Assembly (NCBI RefSeq): GCF_017875275.1 | Contig: NZ_JAGGML010000001.1 | Location: 1,986,501-2,050,500, forward strand | DNA: 64,000 nt | Reading direction: 5' to 3' | Origin: Xanthobacter flavus | GTDB lineage: Bacteria; Pseudomonadota; Alphaproteobacteria; Rhizobiales; Xanthobacteraceae | Shown here: one piece after another, positions 46,314-54,849 of the stretch | How the letters are laid out: every line of letters begins with the position of its first letter | Numbering within the stretch: position 1 is the first letter of the stretch | The notes under the pieces: model-generated | The model's database searches: none | What the model saw: only the letters and a program-made list of their open reading frames with translations | What the model was told of the DNA's origin: nothing | Made by a program: the position numbers and the translations under genes

Positions 46314-49300
46314 ATGGCTCTGAAGCCTGTTTCGCTCGACGACAAATATGACCTGTCCCAGGAGCGCGTGTTCGTATCGGGCACGCAGGCTCTCGTCCGC
46401 CTCGCCTTGATGCAGAAGGAGCGCGACCGGCGCGCCGGCCTCAACACGGCCGGCTATGTCACTGGCTATCGCGGCTCCCCCCTCGGCGGGCTCGACCAGC
46501 AGTTCCTGCGCGCCGAGAAGGTGCTCAAGGCCAACGACATCAAGTTCATGTCCGGCCTCAACGAGGACCTCGCCGCCACCGCTCTCTGGGGTTCGCAGCA
46601 GGCGGAGCTGCGCGGCGAGGGCAAGTATGACGGCGTGTTCGGCCTCTGGTACGGCAAGGGACCGGGCGTCGACCGCTCCGGCGACGTGTTCCGCCACGCC
46701 AACAATGCCGGCACCTCGCGGCACGGCGGCGTGCTCGCCCTCATGGGCGACGACCACACCTGCGAAAGCTCCACCACCGCCCACCAGAGCGAATTCCATT
46801 TCGTCGACGTGATGATCCCGGTGCTGAACCCTGCGGGCGCGCAGGAGATCATCGATTACGGGCTCTATGGCTGGGCGCTGTCGCGCTTCGCCGGCACGTG
46901 GGTCGGCCTCAAGGCGGTGAAGGACACCATCGAGTCGACCGGCATCGTGGACGGGCGCCTGGACCGCGTGCGCATCGAGCCGGCGCTGGGCTTCGAGATG
47001 CCGCCCGGCGGCCTCAACATCCGCCTCGGCGACACGCCGCTGGCGCAGGAGGAGCGGCTCCAGGAATTCAAGCGCGACGCCGTGCTGCATTTCCTGCGGG
47101 CGAACCGCCTCAACCGCTTCATCACCTCCGGCGGCGCCCGCCCGCGCATCGGCATCGCCACCGTGGGCAAGTCCTATCTCGACGTGCGGCTCGCGCTCGA
47201 CGAACTCGGCATCGACGAGGTGCGGGCGAACGATCTCGGCCTGCGCATCTGGAAGGTGGCCTGCCCCTGGCCGCTGGAGACGCAGGGCCTCCACGAATTC
47301 GCCAAGGGCCTCGACCTCATCATGGTGGTGGAGGAGAAGCGCTCCCTCATCGAGGTGCAGGTGCGCGAGGAGCTGTACGGCACCGCCAACCAGCCCGTCT
47401 GCATCGGCAAGAAGGACGAGCAGGGCCGCTGGATGTTCCCGGTGAAAGGCGCGCTGGATCCCAACGACATCGCCATCCAGCTCGGCCGGCGCCTCCTGGC
47501 CTATGGCCACATCCCGGACATCGCCGCCCGCGTGGCGGAGCTGGAAGAGGCGCAGCGGGTGCTTGCCGCCACTTCGGACGTGGCGACGCGCATCCCCTAT
47601 TTCTGCTCCGGCTGCCCGCACAATTCCTCCACCAAGGTGCCCGAGGGCATGCGCGCCTATGCCGGCATCGGCTGCCACTACATGGTGCAGTGGATGGACC
47701 GGGAGACCACCGGCTTCACCCAGATGGGTGGCGAGGGCGCCAACTGGATCGGCGAATCCTCCTTCTCCAAGCGCGGCCATGTGTTCCAGAACCTCGGCGA
47801 CGGCACCTACAACCATTCAGGCTATCTCGCGCTCCGCGCCGCCTGCGCCGCCAAGGTGAACGTCACCTACAAGATCCTCTTCAACGACGCGGTCGCCATG
47901 ACCGGCGGCCAGACCCATGACGGCAACCTCACCGTCCCGGTCATCGCCCGTCAGGTGGCGGCGGAAGGGGTGGAGCGGGTCGTCGTCGTCACCGACGAGC
48001 CGGGGAAGTACCCCGCCAACACGCTCTGGCCGGCCGGCATGACCATCCACCACCGCGACGAGCTGGACGCCGTGCAGCGGGAGCTGGCGGCCATTCCCGG
48101 CGTCACGGTGATGATCTACGACCAGACCTGCGCCTCGGAGAAGCGGCGGCGCCGGAAGCGCGGCCAGTTCCCCGACCCCGACAAGCGCGTGCTCATCAAC
48201 GAGCGCGTCTGCGAGGGCTGTGGCGATTGCGGGGTGAAGTCCAATTGCGTCTCCGTGCAGCCGCTCGAAACCGAATTCGGCCGCAAGCGCGAGATCGACC
48301 AGTCGTCCTGCAACAAGGACTTCTCCTGCGTGAACGGCTTCTGCCCCTCCTTCGTGACGGTCCACGGGGCGAAGCCGAAGAAGAGCGCGGGCGCGGCGGC
48401 CGGCGCGGACTCATGGCCCGAGCTGCCGGAGCCGGCGCATCCCGAGATCCACGGCACCTATGGCATCATTGCCACGGGCGTGGGCGGCACCGGCGTCGTC
48501 ACCATCGGCGCCATCCTCGGCATGGCGGCGCATCTGGAAGGCAAGGCCTGCGGCATGATCGACATGGCCGGCCTCGCCCAGAAGGGCGGCGCGGTCTACA
48601 GCCACATCCGCCTCGCCAACGACCCGGCCGACATCACCGCCATCCGCGTGCCGGCGCGCGGCGCCGACGTGGTGCTGGGCGGCGATCTGGTGGTCGCGGG
48701 CACCAAGAAGGTGCTGGCGGCGGTGAAGCCGGGCAAGACCATCTGCGTGGTGAACACGCACGAGGTGCTGCCCGGCGACTTCACCCGCAACGCGGACTAT
48801 TCGCTCCCCACCGAGCGCATCAAGCGCACCATCCGCGATCTGGTGGGCGATGCGCAGACCCACTTCATCGAGGCGAGCCGCCTCGCCCAGGCGCTGTTCG
48901 GCAACGCGCTGGCGCAGAACATCTTCATGGTCGGCTATGCCTACCAGTTCGGCGCCCTGCCCTTGTCCGCCGCCGCCATCGAGCGGGCTATCGAGCTGAA
49001 CGGCGAGGCGGTGGCCATGAACAAGGCCGCCTTCCTCTGGGGCCGCCGCGCCGCACACGATCCGGCCGCCGTGGAGGCCATCGCCACGCCGAAGGGCACC
49101 GTCTCCAGCGACGCGCGGCGGCTCTCGCAGAGCCTCGACGAGGTGATCGCCCGGCGCGTCGCCGACCTCACCCTCTACCAGAACGCCGCCTATGCGGCCC
49201 GCTACAAGGCGCTCGTGGACAAGGTGCGCATCAATGAGCAGGCCAAGGCGCCCGGTCGGGGCGGCCTCGCCGAGGCGGTGGCGAAGAACCTCTACAAGCT

Positions 49301-49790
49301 CATGGCCTACAAGGATGAGTACGAGGTCGCCCGGCTCTATGCCGATGGCGCTTTCCGCGCCCAGGCGGACGCGGCCTTCGACGGTGCGCTGAGGTTCGAG
49401 TTCCACCTCGCCCCGCCCCTCCTCGCCCGCCGCGACGCGACGGGGGAGCCGCGCAAGATCACGCTGGGACCTTGGATGATGAAGGGCTTCTCCCTGCTGG
49501 CGAAGCTCAAGGGCCTGCGCGGCAGCGCGCTGGACCTGTTCGGCTACACGCAGGAGCGCCGCACCGAGCGGACGCTGATCGCGGACTATGAGCGCACGGT
49601 GGGCGAGCTGCTGGCCAAGCTCGACCCCGCCAACCACGCGATCGCCGTCGCCATCGCCTCCATCCCGGAGAAGATCCGCGGCTTCGGCCACGTGAAGCTG
49701 CGGCACCTGGAGGCGGCCAAGGCCGAGGAGCAGGACCTCCTCGCCCGCTTCCGCAACCCGCCGGCGCCGACAGCGGTTGCGGCGGAGTAG
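46314..49790 (+). CDS. Indolepyruvate:ferredoxin oxidoreductase, single-chain
   Basis: 1158 residues from MALKPVSLDDKYDLS, with GGAGG seven bases before the ATG. The N-terminal ~400 residues are the pyrimidine-binding part (GYRGSPLGGLDQQFLRAEKV). The thiamine-diphosphate region is near residue 490 (LGDGTYNHSGYLALRAACAA). An iron-sulfur segment is VCEGCGDCGVKSNCVS near residue 630. The gamma-type domain starts near residue 715 (GIIATGVGGTGVVTIGAILG). It oxidatively decarboxylates aryl-pyruvates to aryl-acetyl-CoA in aromatic amino acid breakdown, passing electrons to ferredoxin. The three-domain fusion is common in proteobacteria. A strong inverted repeat upstream suggests Lrp-type control. 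Confidence 0.93.
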   Translation: MALKPVSLDDKYDLSQERVFVSGTQALVRLALMQKERDRRAGLNTAGYVTGYRGSPLGGLDQQFLRAEKVLKANDIKFMSGLNEDLAATALWGSQQAELRGEGKYDGVFGLWYGKGPGVDRSGDVFRHANNAGTSRHGGVLALMGDDHTCESSTTAHQSEFHFVDVMIPVLNPAGAQEIIDYGLYGWALSRFAGTWVGLKAVKDTIESTGIVDGRLDRVRIEPALGFEMPPGGLNIRLGDTPLAQEERLQEFKRDAVLHFLRANRLNRFITSGGARPRIGIATVGKSYLDVRLALDELGIDEVRANDLGLRIWKVACPWPLETQGLHEFAKGLDLIMVVEEKRSLIEVQVREELYGTANQPVCIGKKDEQGRWMFPVKGALDPNDIAIQLGRRLLAYGHIPDIAARVAELEEAQRVLAATSDVATRIPYFCSGCPHNSSTKVPEGMRAYAGIGCHYMVQWMDRETTGFTQMGGEGANWIGESSFSKRGHVFQNLGDGTYNHSGYLALRAACAAKVNVTYKILFNDAVAMTGGQTHDGNLTVPVIARQVAAEGVERVVVVTDEPGKYPANTLWPAGMTIHHRDELDAVQRELAAIPGVTVMIYDQTCASEKRRRRKRGQFPDPDKRVLINERVCEGCGDCGVKSNCVSVQPLETEFGRKREIDQSSCNKDFSCVNGFCPSFVTVHGAKPKKSAGAAAGADSWPELPEPAHPEIHGTYGIIATGVGGTGVVTIGAILGMAAHLEGKACGMIDMAGLAQKGGAVYSHIRLANDPADITAIRVPARGADVVLGGDLVVAGTKKVLAAVKPGKTICVVNTHEVLPGDFTRNADYSLPTERIKRTIRDLVGDAQTHFIEASRLAQALFGNALAQNIFMVGYAYQFGALPLSAAAIERAIELNGEAVAMNKAAFLWGRRAAHDPAAVEAIATPKGTVSSDARRLSQSLDEVIARRVADLTLYQNAAYAARYKALVDKVRINEQAKAPGRGGLAEAVAKNLYKLMAYKDEYEVARLYADGAFRAQADAAFDGALRFEFHLAPPLLARRDATGEPRKITLGPWMMKGFSLLAKLKGLRGSALDLFGYTQERRTERTLIADYERTVGELLAKLDPANHAIAVAIASIPEKIRGFGHVKLRHLEAAKAEEQDLLARFRNPPAPTAVAAE

Positions 49791-49799
49791 GGGAAATTG

Positions 49800-49986
49800 C
49801 CTTCTCCCCTCGCGGGAGAAGGCGGATCGCGGCGCACGCCGCGAGACGGATGAGGGGGTGGCGCCGATCGCCCCATCGCCGGTCATGCGCTGAGCGCCCC
49901 CCTCACCCCCGGCCCCTCTCCCGCCCGAACTCGGCAGCAGCCGAGTTCGGTTCGCGGAGATTGAAGTCGGCAAAAGCCGACTTCAA
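49800..49986. repeat. Composite intergenic repeat with three perfect hairpins
   Basis: CCTTCTCCC/GGGAGAAGG (49800-49808, 49814-49822) opens a widespread alphaproteobacterial repeat that continues to GGATGAGGGGGTGGCG. Then CCGAACTCGG/CCGAGTTCGG (49925-49934, 49941-49950) and TTGAAGTCGGC/GCCGACTTCAA (49961-49971, 49976-49986, loop AAAA) follow. The last two are separate short palindromic modules set inside a CCCCTCTCCC...GGGGAGAGGGG frame. It lies between convergent genes and may also stop transcription. Confidence 0.75.
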
Positions 49987-50032
49987 GGGGAGAGGGGGGA
50001 AGACTGGAAGGAGCGGCGCGCGCCGCCTTGCC

Positions 50033-50932
50033 TCAGTTCCCGCCGAGGATGGCCTTCAGCTCGGCGCGGAACTCCGCCTCGATGTCGGGGCGCGAGAGCG
50101 CATAGGCGACGTTGGCCATGAGGAAGCCGATCTTCGAGCCGCAGTCATAGACGTTGCCGTCGAAACGCACCGCGTAGAACGGCTCGGTCTCCTTCAGCTT
50201 CAGCATCGAGTCCGTGAGCTGGATCTCGTTGCCGGCGCCGCGCTCCTGCTTGGCGAGCAGGTCGAAGATGCCGGGCTGGAGGATGTAGCGGCCGGAAATG
50301 GCGAGGTTGCTCGGCGCGGTGCCGGCCTTGGGCTTCTCGACCATCTGGGTGATGGTCTTGGCGCCCTTCGCCGCATCGGCGCCGGTGCCGACGATGCCGT
50401 ACTGGTGGGTCTGGTCGTCCGGCACCTCGTACACCGCCACCACGTTGCCGCCGGTCTCGTTGTAGGCCTCGACCATGGAGCCGAGGCAGCCGTGGCCGTT
50501 GCCGTTGCCGGTCCTCGGCATGTGCAGCATGTCGGGCAGGAGCAGCGCGAACGGCTCGTCGCCGATGATGTCGCGCGCGCACCACACCGCATGGCCAAGG
50601 CCGAGGGGCAGCTGCTGGCGGGTGAAGGACGTGGTGCCGGCCTTGGGCGTGTCGCGGTCGAGCTGCTCCAGCTCCTTGACCTTGCCGCGCTCCTGAAGCG
50701 TGCGCTCCAGCTCGAACTGCCGGTCGAAATGATCCTCGATCACCGCCTTGTTGCGGCCGGTGACGAAAACGATGTGCTCGATGCCGGCGGCGCGGGCTTC
50801 ATCCACGACGTGCTGCACGACGGGCCGGTCCACCACCGTCAGCATCTCCTTCGGCACAGCCTTGGTCGCCGGAAGGAAGCGCGTGCCGAGGCCCGCGACG
50901 GGTAGGATCGCCTTGCGAATGGGTTTACGCAT
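50033..50932 (-). CDS. galU: UTP-glucose-1-phosphate uridylyltransferase GalU
   Basis: 299 residues from [20 protein letters not shown], typical length; the longer open frame upstream is not family-like. The nucleotide-binding [18 protein letters not shown] is at residues ~14-31. Other GalU signatures are [39 protein letters not shown] and MVEKP. It makes UDP-glucose for exopolysaccharide, LPS and glycolipid synthesis, and could supply sugar donors for glycosylated lipids. The 289 bases upstream, shared with the transglycosylase, hold no gene. Confidence 0.95.
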   Translation of the reverse strand: MRKPIRKAILPVAGLGTRFLPATKAVPKEMLTVVDRPVVQHVVDEARAAGIEHIVFVTGRNKAVIEDHFDRQFELERTLQERGKVKELEQLDRDTPKAGTTSFTRQQLPLGLGHAVWCARDIIGDEPFALLLPDMLHMPRTGNGNGHGCLGSMVEAYNETGGNVVAVYEVPDDQTHQYGIVGTGADAAKGAKTITQMVEKPKAGTAPSNLAISGRYILQPGIFDLLAKQERGAGNEIQLTDSMLKLKETEPFYAVRFDGNVYDCGSKIGFLMANVAYALSRPDIEAEFRAELKAILGGN

Positions 50933-51221
50933 TTCGAGTAACGCCCCTCCTGAATACCCACGCCCGTGGTCTAGCACAGCTGGAGCGTGAGCGTGCGGCA
51001 CGTCGGCCGCTGCGCGAATCTGTCCTGCCCCTATGGCAGCCGAGTGGCAACGGCCGAAATCGCCCCGCTGTTCCCCAAGATGGGTTAATGCGGCCCCAAC
51101 GCGATACCGGCCATCGAAACTTGCCATCCATTAACCGCGACGCAACCATATTGCCGCCCAGTAGACGCCTCAGACGATCAACCCGGCCCTCATGGCGGGG
51201 CGGAAAGGGAAGGCTTTCAAG

Positions 51222-52550
51222 ATGGCTTCGACGACGCGCGGAAGGACCACCTTGGGAAGCGGCGTGGCCGTGGCGCTCGCCCTCATCGCCGGCCTCGTTA
51301 CCCCCGCCGCCGGACAGGCCCAGACCACGGGCTCCATCTTCGGCTTCCCGCCGCCCGCCCCGCAGGCGGCGCAGGCCGGCGCGGGCCATCCGCTGATGAC
51401 GCCGCAGGCGCTCGCCCAGGCTGAAGCGAACTTCCCCCAGTGCATCGCCAATCTGTGGCCGCTGGCCCAGTCCAAGGGCGTGTCCCGGCGCACCTTCGAG
51501 CGCTACACCGCTTCTCTGCAGCCGCAGATGAAGATCATGGAATTCATGGACAGCCAGCCGGAATTCTCCAAGCCCATCGGCGCCTATGTGAACATGCTGG
51601 TCACCGAGTGGCGCGTGAAGAAGGGCCGCGAGATTCTGGAACGCTACAAGCCCATCTTCGACCGCGTCGAGAAGGCCTATGGCGTGGACCGCTACGCCGT
51701 CACCGCCATCTGGGGCATCGAATCCACCTATGGCGATCCGAAGGGCATCGGCTCGCGCAACGTGCTGGAATCCACCGCCACGCTCGCCTGCATCGGGCGG
51801 CGGCAGGATTATTTCCGCGACGAATTCATCGCCACGCTCCAGATCCTGGAGAAGGACGACGTGCCCTACGACCACCTCACCGGATCGTGGGCGGGTGCGT
51901 TCGGGCCCACCCAGTTCATGCCCACCTCGTTCCAGCGCTTCGCGGTGGATTTCGACGGCGACGGCAAGCGCAACGTGGTGGATTCCATTCCCGACATCAT
52001 CGCCTCCACCGCCAACAATCTGAAGCTGGACGGCTGGGAGTTCGGCAAGGCGTGGGGCTATGAGGTGGCGCTGCCGCAGGGCTTCGACTACCGCCTCGCC
52101 AACCGCAGCAACAAGAAGACTCTGGCGGAATGGAACGCGCTGGGCGTGCGCCGGCCGAGCGGCATCGCCTATCCGCGCCCCGGCGACACCGCCTATCTGC
52201 TGCTGCCGGGCGGTGCCAGCGGCCCGGCCTTCCTGATGATGAAGAATTTCGACGCCATCCTGAAGTACAACCCGGCCGACGCCTACGCCCTAGCCATCGG
52301 GCATCTGGCCGACCGGCTGCGCGGCGGCGGCGCCTTCGCCCAGGCGTGGCCGAAGGAGGAGCGCGGGCTCTCCAAGGCCGAGCGGCAGGAAATCCAGAGC
52401 CGTCTCACCCAGATGGGCTACGACATCGGCAATGTGGACGGCATCCTCGGCCAGAAGAGCCGGGTCGCCATCCAGGACTACCAGGTCCGCGCCGGCCTCC
52501 TGCCGGACGGCTATCCCGACGTCGCCTTGCTCCAGCAGATGCGCCGCTGA
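51222..52550 (+). CDS. Lytic murein transglycosylase (MltB-type) with peptidoglycan-binding domain
   Basis: 442 residues from the ATG at 51222, preceded by GGGAAGG; an ATG at 51192 is the alternative. A Sec signal (GVAVALALIAGLVTPAAGQA) is followed by a short Pro/Ala linker. The SLT_2/MltB catalytic domain covers ~60-355, with the catalytic E167 in IWGIESTYG and FGPTQFMPTSF. The C-terminal ~70 residues are a PG_binding_1 domain (IQSRLTQMGYDIGNVDGILG). It cleaves glycan strands to 1,6-anhydromuropeptides in the periplasm. Single gene, divergent from galU. Confidence 0.92.
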   Translation: MASTTRGRTTLGSGVAVALALIAGLVTPAAGQAQTTGSIFGFPPPAPQAAQAGAGHPLMTPQALAQAEANFPQCIANLWPLAQSKGVSRRTFERYTASLQPQMKIMEFMDSQPEFSKPIGAYVNMLVTEWRVKKGREILERYKPIFDRVEKAYGVDRYAVTAIWGIESTYGDPKGIGSRNVLESTATLACIGRRQDYFRDEFIATLQILEKDDVPYDHLTGSWAGAFGPTQFMPTSFQRFAVDFDGDGKRNVVDSIPDIIASTANNLKLDGWEFGKAWGYEVALPQGFDYRLANRSNKKTLAEWNALGVRRPSGIAYPRPGDTAYLLLPGGASGPAFLMMKNFDAILKYNPADAYALAIGHLADRLRGGGAFAQAWPKEERGLSKAERQEIQSRLTQMGYDIGNVDGILGQKSRVAIQDYQVRAGLLPDGYPDVALLQQMRR

Positions 52551-52570
52551 GCGGGGCGAATCCGTCGTCG

Positions 52571-52667
52571 TCCTCCGATTTGATCGGAGGACCCATGGCG
52601 CCGCTCGTCCCGACCTCCGGCCGCCCGCGATGGCGGAGGGATGGGCCCTCCGATCAAGTCGGAGGGC
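52571..52667. repeat. Palindromic repeat pair with a TCCGATC core
   Basis: CCTCCGAT/ATCGGAGG (52572-52579, 52583-52590) and GCCCTCCGA/TCGGAGGGC (52645-52653, 52659-52667) share the core sequence and face each other about 55 bases apart. They mark the ends of one intergenic element between convergent genes. Confidence 0.65.
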
Positions 52668-52724
52668 GACAGCTGTAATTGCCCTCGGCGCTCCTGGTGC
52701 GCCGTTGCTGGTCCGCGAACGGGC

Positions 52725-53495
52725 TCACACCAGCCCGTCCACCGCCTCCGTCAGCCGCTCCAGATCCTCCGGGCGGGACAGGCGATGGTCGCCGTCCTTG
52801 ATGAGGGAGAACACCACGTCGTCCTCGGCGAGGCAGCTCACGAGGCGCATGGCGTGCTCCCACGGCACGTCCTCGTCCCGCGCGCCCTGCAGGATGCGCA
52901 CCGGGCAGCCCACCGCGAACGGCGCGCCCAGGAGCAGATGGCGCCGCCCGTCCTCGATCAGGTCGCGGGTGATGACATAGGGCTCCTCGCCATAGAGCGT
53001 CGGCTTGAGGAATTTGCCGGTCGTCTCGATCAGCGCGCGCACTGGCGGGGGGAACTTCTCCCACATCAGGGCTTCGGTGAAGTCCGGTGCCGGGGCCACC
53101 AGCACCAGCCCCTTCAGCCTTTTCTCCCCCCGCGCGGCGAGGGCGCGGGCGAGGAGCAGCGCGATCCAGCCGCCCATGGACGAGCCGATGACCACCTGCT
53201 CGCCCGAGGTGGCCTGGTCGAACACCGCCAGCGCCTCATTGAGCCAGCGCGAGATGGTGCTCTCCTCGAACGCCCCGCCGGAGGCGCCGTGGCCGGAATA
53301 ATCGAACCGCACGTTCGCCTGCCCGCGCGCCTGCGCCCAGCGGGCGAGGTGCTCCGCCTTGGTGCCGGTCATGTCCGACTTGAAGCCGCCGAGCCAGAAC
53401 AGGCCGGGCGCCGCGCCGGGGATGGCGCGGATGGCGATGGCACGGCCGTCCACGTCGAGGGTGGAGGCGGTTTCGCCGGGGATGGTCTCGGTCAT
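52725..53495 (-). CDS. Alpha/beta-hydrolase
   Basis: 256 residues of the alpha/beta-hydrolase fold. The oxyanion region is LFWLGGFKSDMTG. The nucleophile elbow is GSSMGG, with NVRFDYSGHGASGG before it, and the catalytic acid and His are likely in LQGARDEDVPWEHAM and KDGDHRLSRPEDL. The pattern matches the carboxylesterase/palmitoyl-thioesterase-like group found next to dapE in Hyphomicrobiales. It starts nine bases after the dapE stop, so it is in the same operon. The substrate is unknown. No signal peptide. Confidence 0.85.
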   Translation of the reverse strand: MTETIPGETASTLDVDGRAIAIRAIPGAAPGLFWLGGFKSDMTGTKAEHLARWAQARGQANVRFDYSGHGASGGAFEESTISRWLNEALAVFDQATSGEQVVIGSSMGGWIALLLARALAARGEKRLKGLVLVAPAPDFTEALMWEKFPPPVRALIETTGKFLKPTLYGEEPYVITRDLIEDGRRHLLLGAPFAVGCPVRILQGARDEDVPWEHAMRLVSCLAEDDVVFSLIKDGDHRLSRPEDLERLTEAVDGLV

Positions 53496-53504
53496 GGCGT
53501 CAGC

Positions 53505-54686
53505 TCAGGCGAAGGCGGCGAAATAGCGCGCGATGATGCGGGAATAGATGCGCGTCAGCACCTCGAGATCGGCGACGGGGGTGGCCTCGTCCACCTTGTG
53601 CATGGTCTGGCCCACAAGGCCGAATTCCACCACCGGGCAGAGATCCTTGATGAAGCGCGCATCCGAGGTGCCGCCCGAGGTGGAGGCCTCCGGCCGCCGC
53701 CCGGTCTCCGCCTCCACCGCGTCCGCCACCAGTTCCACGAAGGGTCCGGGCGCGGTGAGGAAGCTCTGGCTGGCGCCGGGCTGGAAGGCGAGATCGTAGG
53801 TGAGGCCGGCGCCGTCGAGGCGGCGGATGATCTCGGACTTCAGCGTCTCCAGGGAATAAAGGTCGTTGAAGCGCACGTTGAAGCGGGCGGTGGCCTCGGC
53901 CGGGATCAAATTGAACACCGGATTGCCGACGTCGATGGAGACGACCTCCAGGTTCGACGGAGGGAAGAAGTCCGAGCCATGGTCGAGGGACGCGGCGGTC
54001 AATTCTCCCACCAGCTTTACCAGGCGCGGAATGGGATTGTCGGCGAGGTGCGGATAGGCCACGTGCCCCTGCACCCCCTTCACGGTGAGGATGCCGGAGA
54101 GGCTGCCGCGCCGGCCCACCTTGAAGGCATCGCCCATGGCGCCGGGGTTGGTGGGCTCGCCGAGGACGCAGTGATCAATGACCTCGCCCTTCTCCTTCAG
54201 CCACTCCACCACCTTCACCGTACCATCCAGCGCCGGGCCTTCCTCGTCGCCGGTGATGAGGAAGGAGAGCGAGCCCCTCTCCGGCCGCCCGCAGGCGAGC
54301 GCGGCCGAGAGGAAGGCGGCCACCGCCCCCTTCATGTCCACGGCGCCCCGTCCGTAGAGCTTGCCGTCCTCCACCGTGCCGGCGAACGGACCGTGCTGCC
54401 ATTGGGCGGGATCGCCCTCGGGCACCACGTCCACATGGCCGGCGAAGCACAGATTGGGGGAGCCGCTCCCGATGCGGGCGTAGATGTTGGGGATGGGCAC
54501 GCCGCCGCTGTCGAACGTCAGGCGCTCCACATGGTATCCTGACGCCTCCAGCCGACGCGCGACCAGTTCCAGCGCGCCGCCCGAATTGGGGGTGACGGAC
54601 GGCGCCCGGATCAGTTCGGCCGCCAGCGTCAGCGCATCGGGAACATTGGCCCGAAGCTCGGGCTTGACGGAAGCATCGGCGGTCAT
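53505..54686 (-). CDS. dapE: Succinyl-diaminopimelate desuccinylase DapE
   Basis: 393 residues from [20 protein letters not shown]. It is an M20 metallopeptidase: [13 protein letters not shown] holds the first metal His and Asp, GRGAVDMKG bridges the metals, and [12 protein letters not shown] has the catalytic Glu. The [15 protein letters not shown] motif is typical of DapE. It releases LL-diaminopimelate for lysine and peptidoglycan synthesis in the cytoplasm. The open frame upstream to 54794 overlaps the divergent promoter and is excluded. It is co-transcribed with the hydrolase gene. Confidence 0.95.
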   Translation of the reverse strand: MTADASVKPELRANVPDALTLAAELIRAPSVTPNSGGALELVARRLEASGYHVERLTFDSGGVPIPNIYARIGSGSPNLCFAGHVDVVPEGDPAQWQHGPFAGTVEDGKLYGRGAVDMKGAVAAFLSAALACGRPERGSLSFLITGDEEGPALDGTVKVVEWLKEKGEVIDHCVLGEPTNPGAMGDAFKVGRRGSLSGILTVKGVQGHVAYPHLADNPIPRLVKLVGELTAASLDHGSDFFPPSNLEVVSIDVGNPVFNLIPAEATARFNVRFNDLYSLETLKSEIIRRLDGAGLTYDLAFQPGASQSFLTAPGPFVELVADAVEAETGRRPEASTSGGTSDARFIKDLCPVVEFGLVGQTMHKVDEATPVADLEVLTRIYSRIIARYFAAFA

Positions 54687-54849
54687 CAGGAAAGCCTCAT
54701 CGCGACCGGGGGACGACGAGATAGCGGCAAACGCGCCGGTCTTTCCAGCGGTTTTCTCGGCGATCCGGGCGGCCGGGCCGCCTTTATGCCCCATCCGCCA
54801 CGAGGCTGCCGCCTTCAGGCGACAGGAACGCCGCGGCGGAGGTTCAAAT

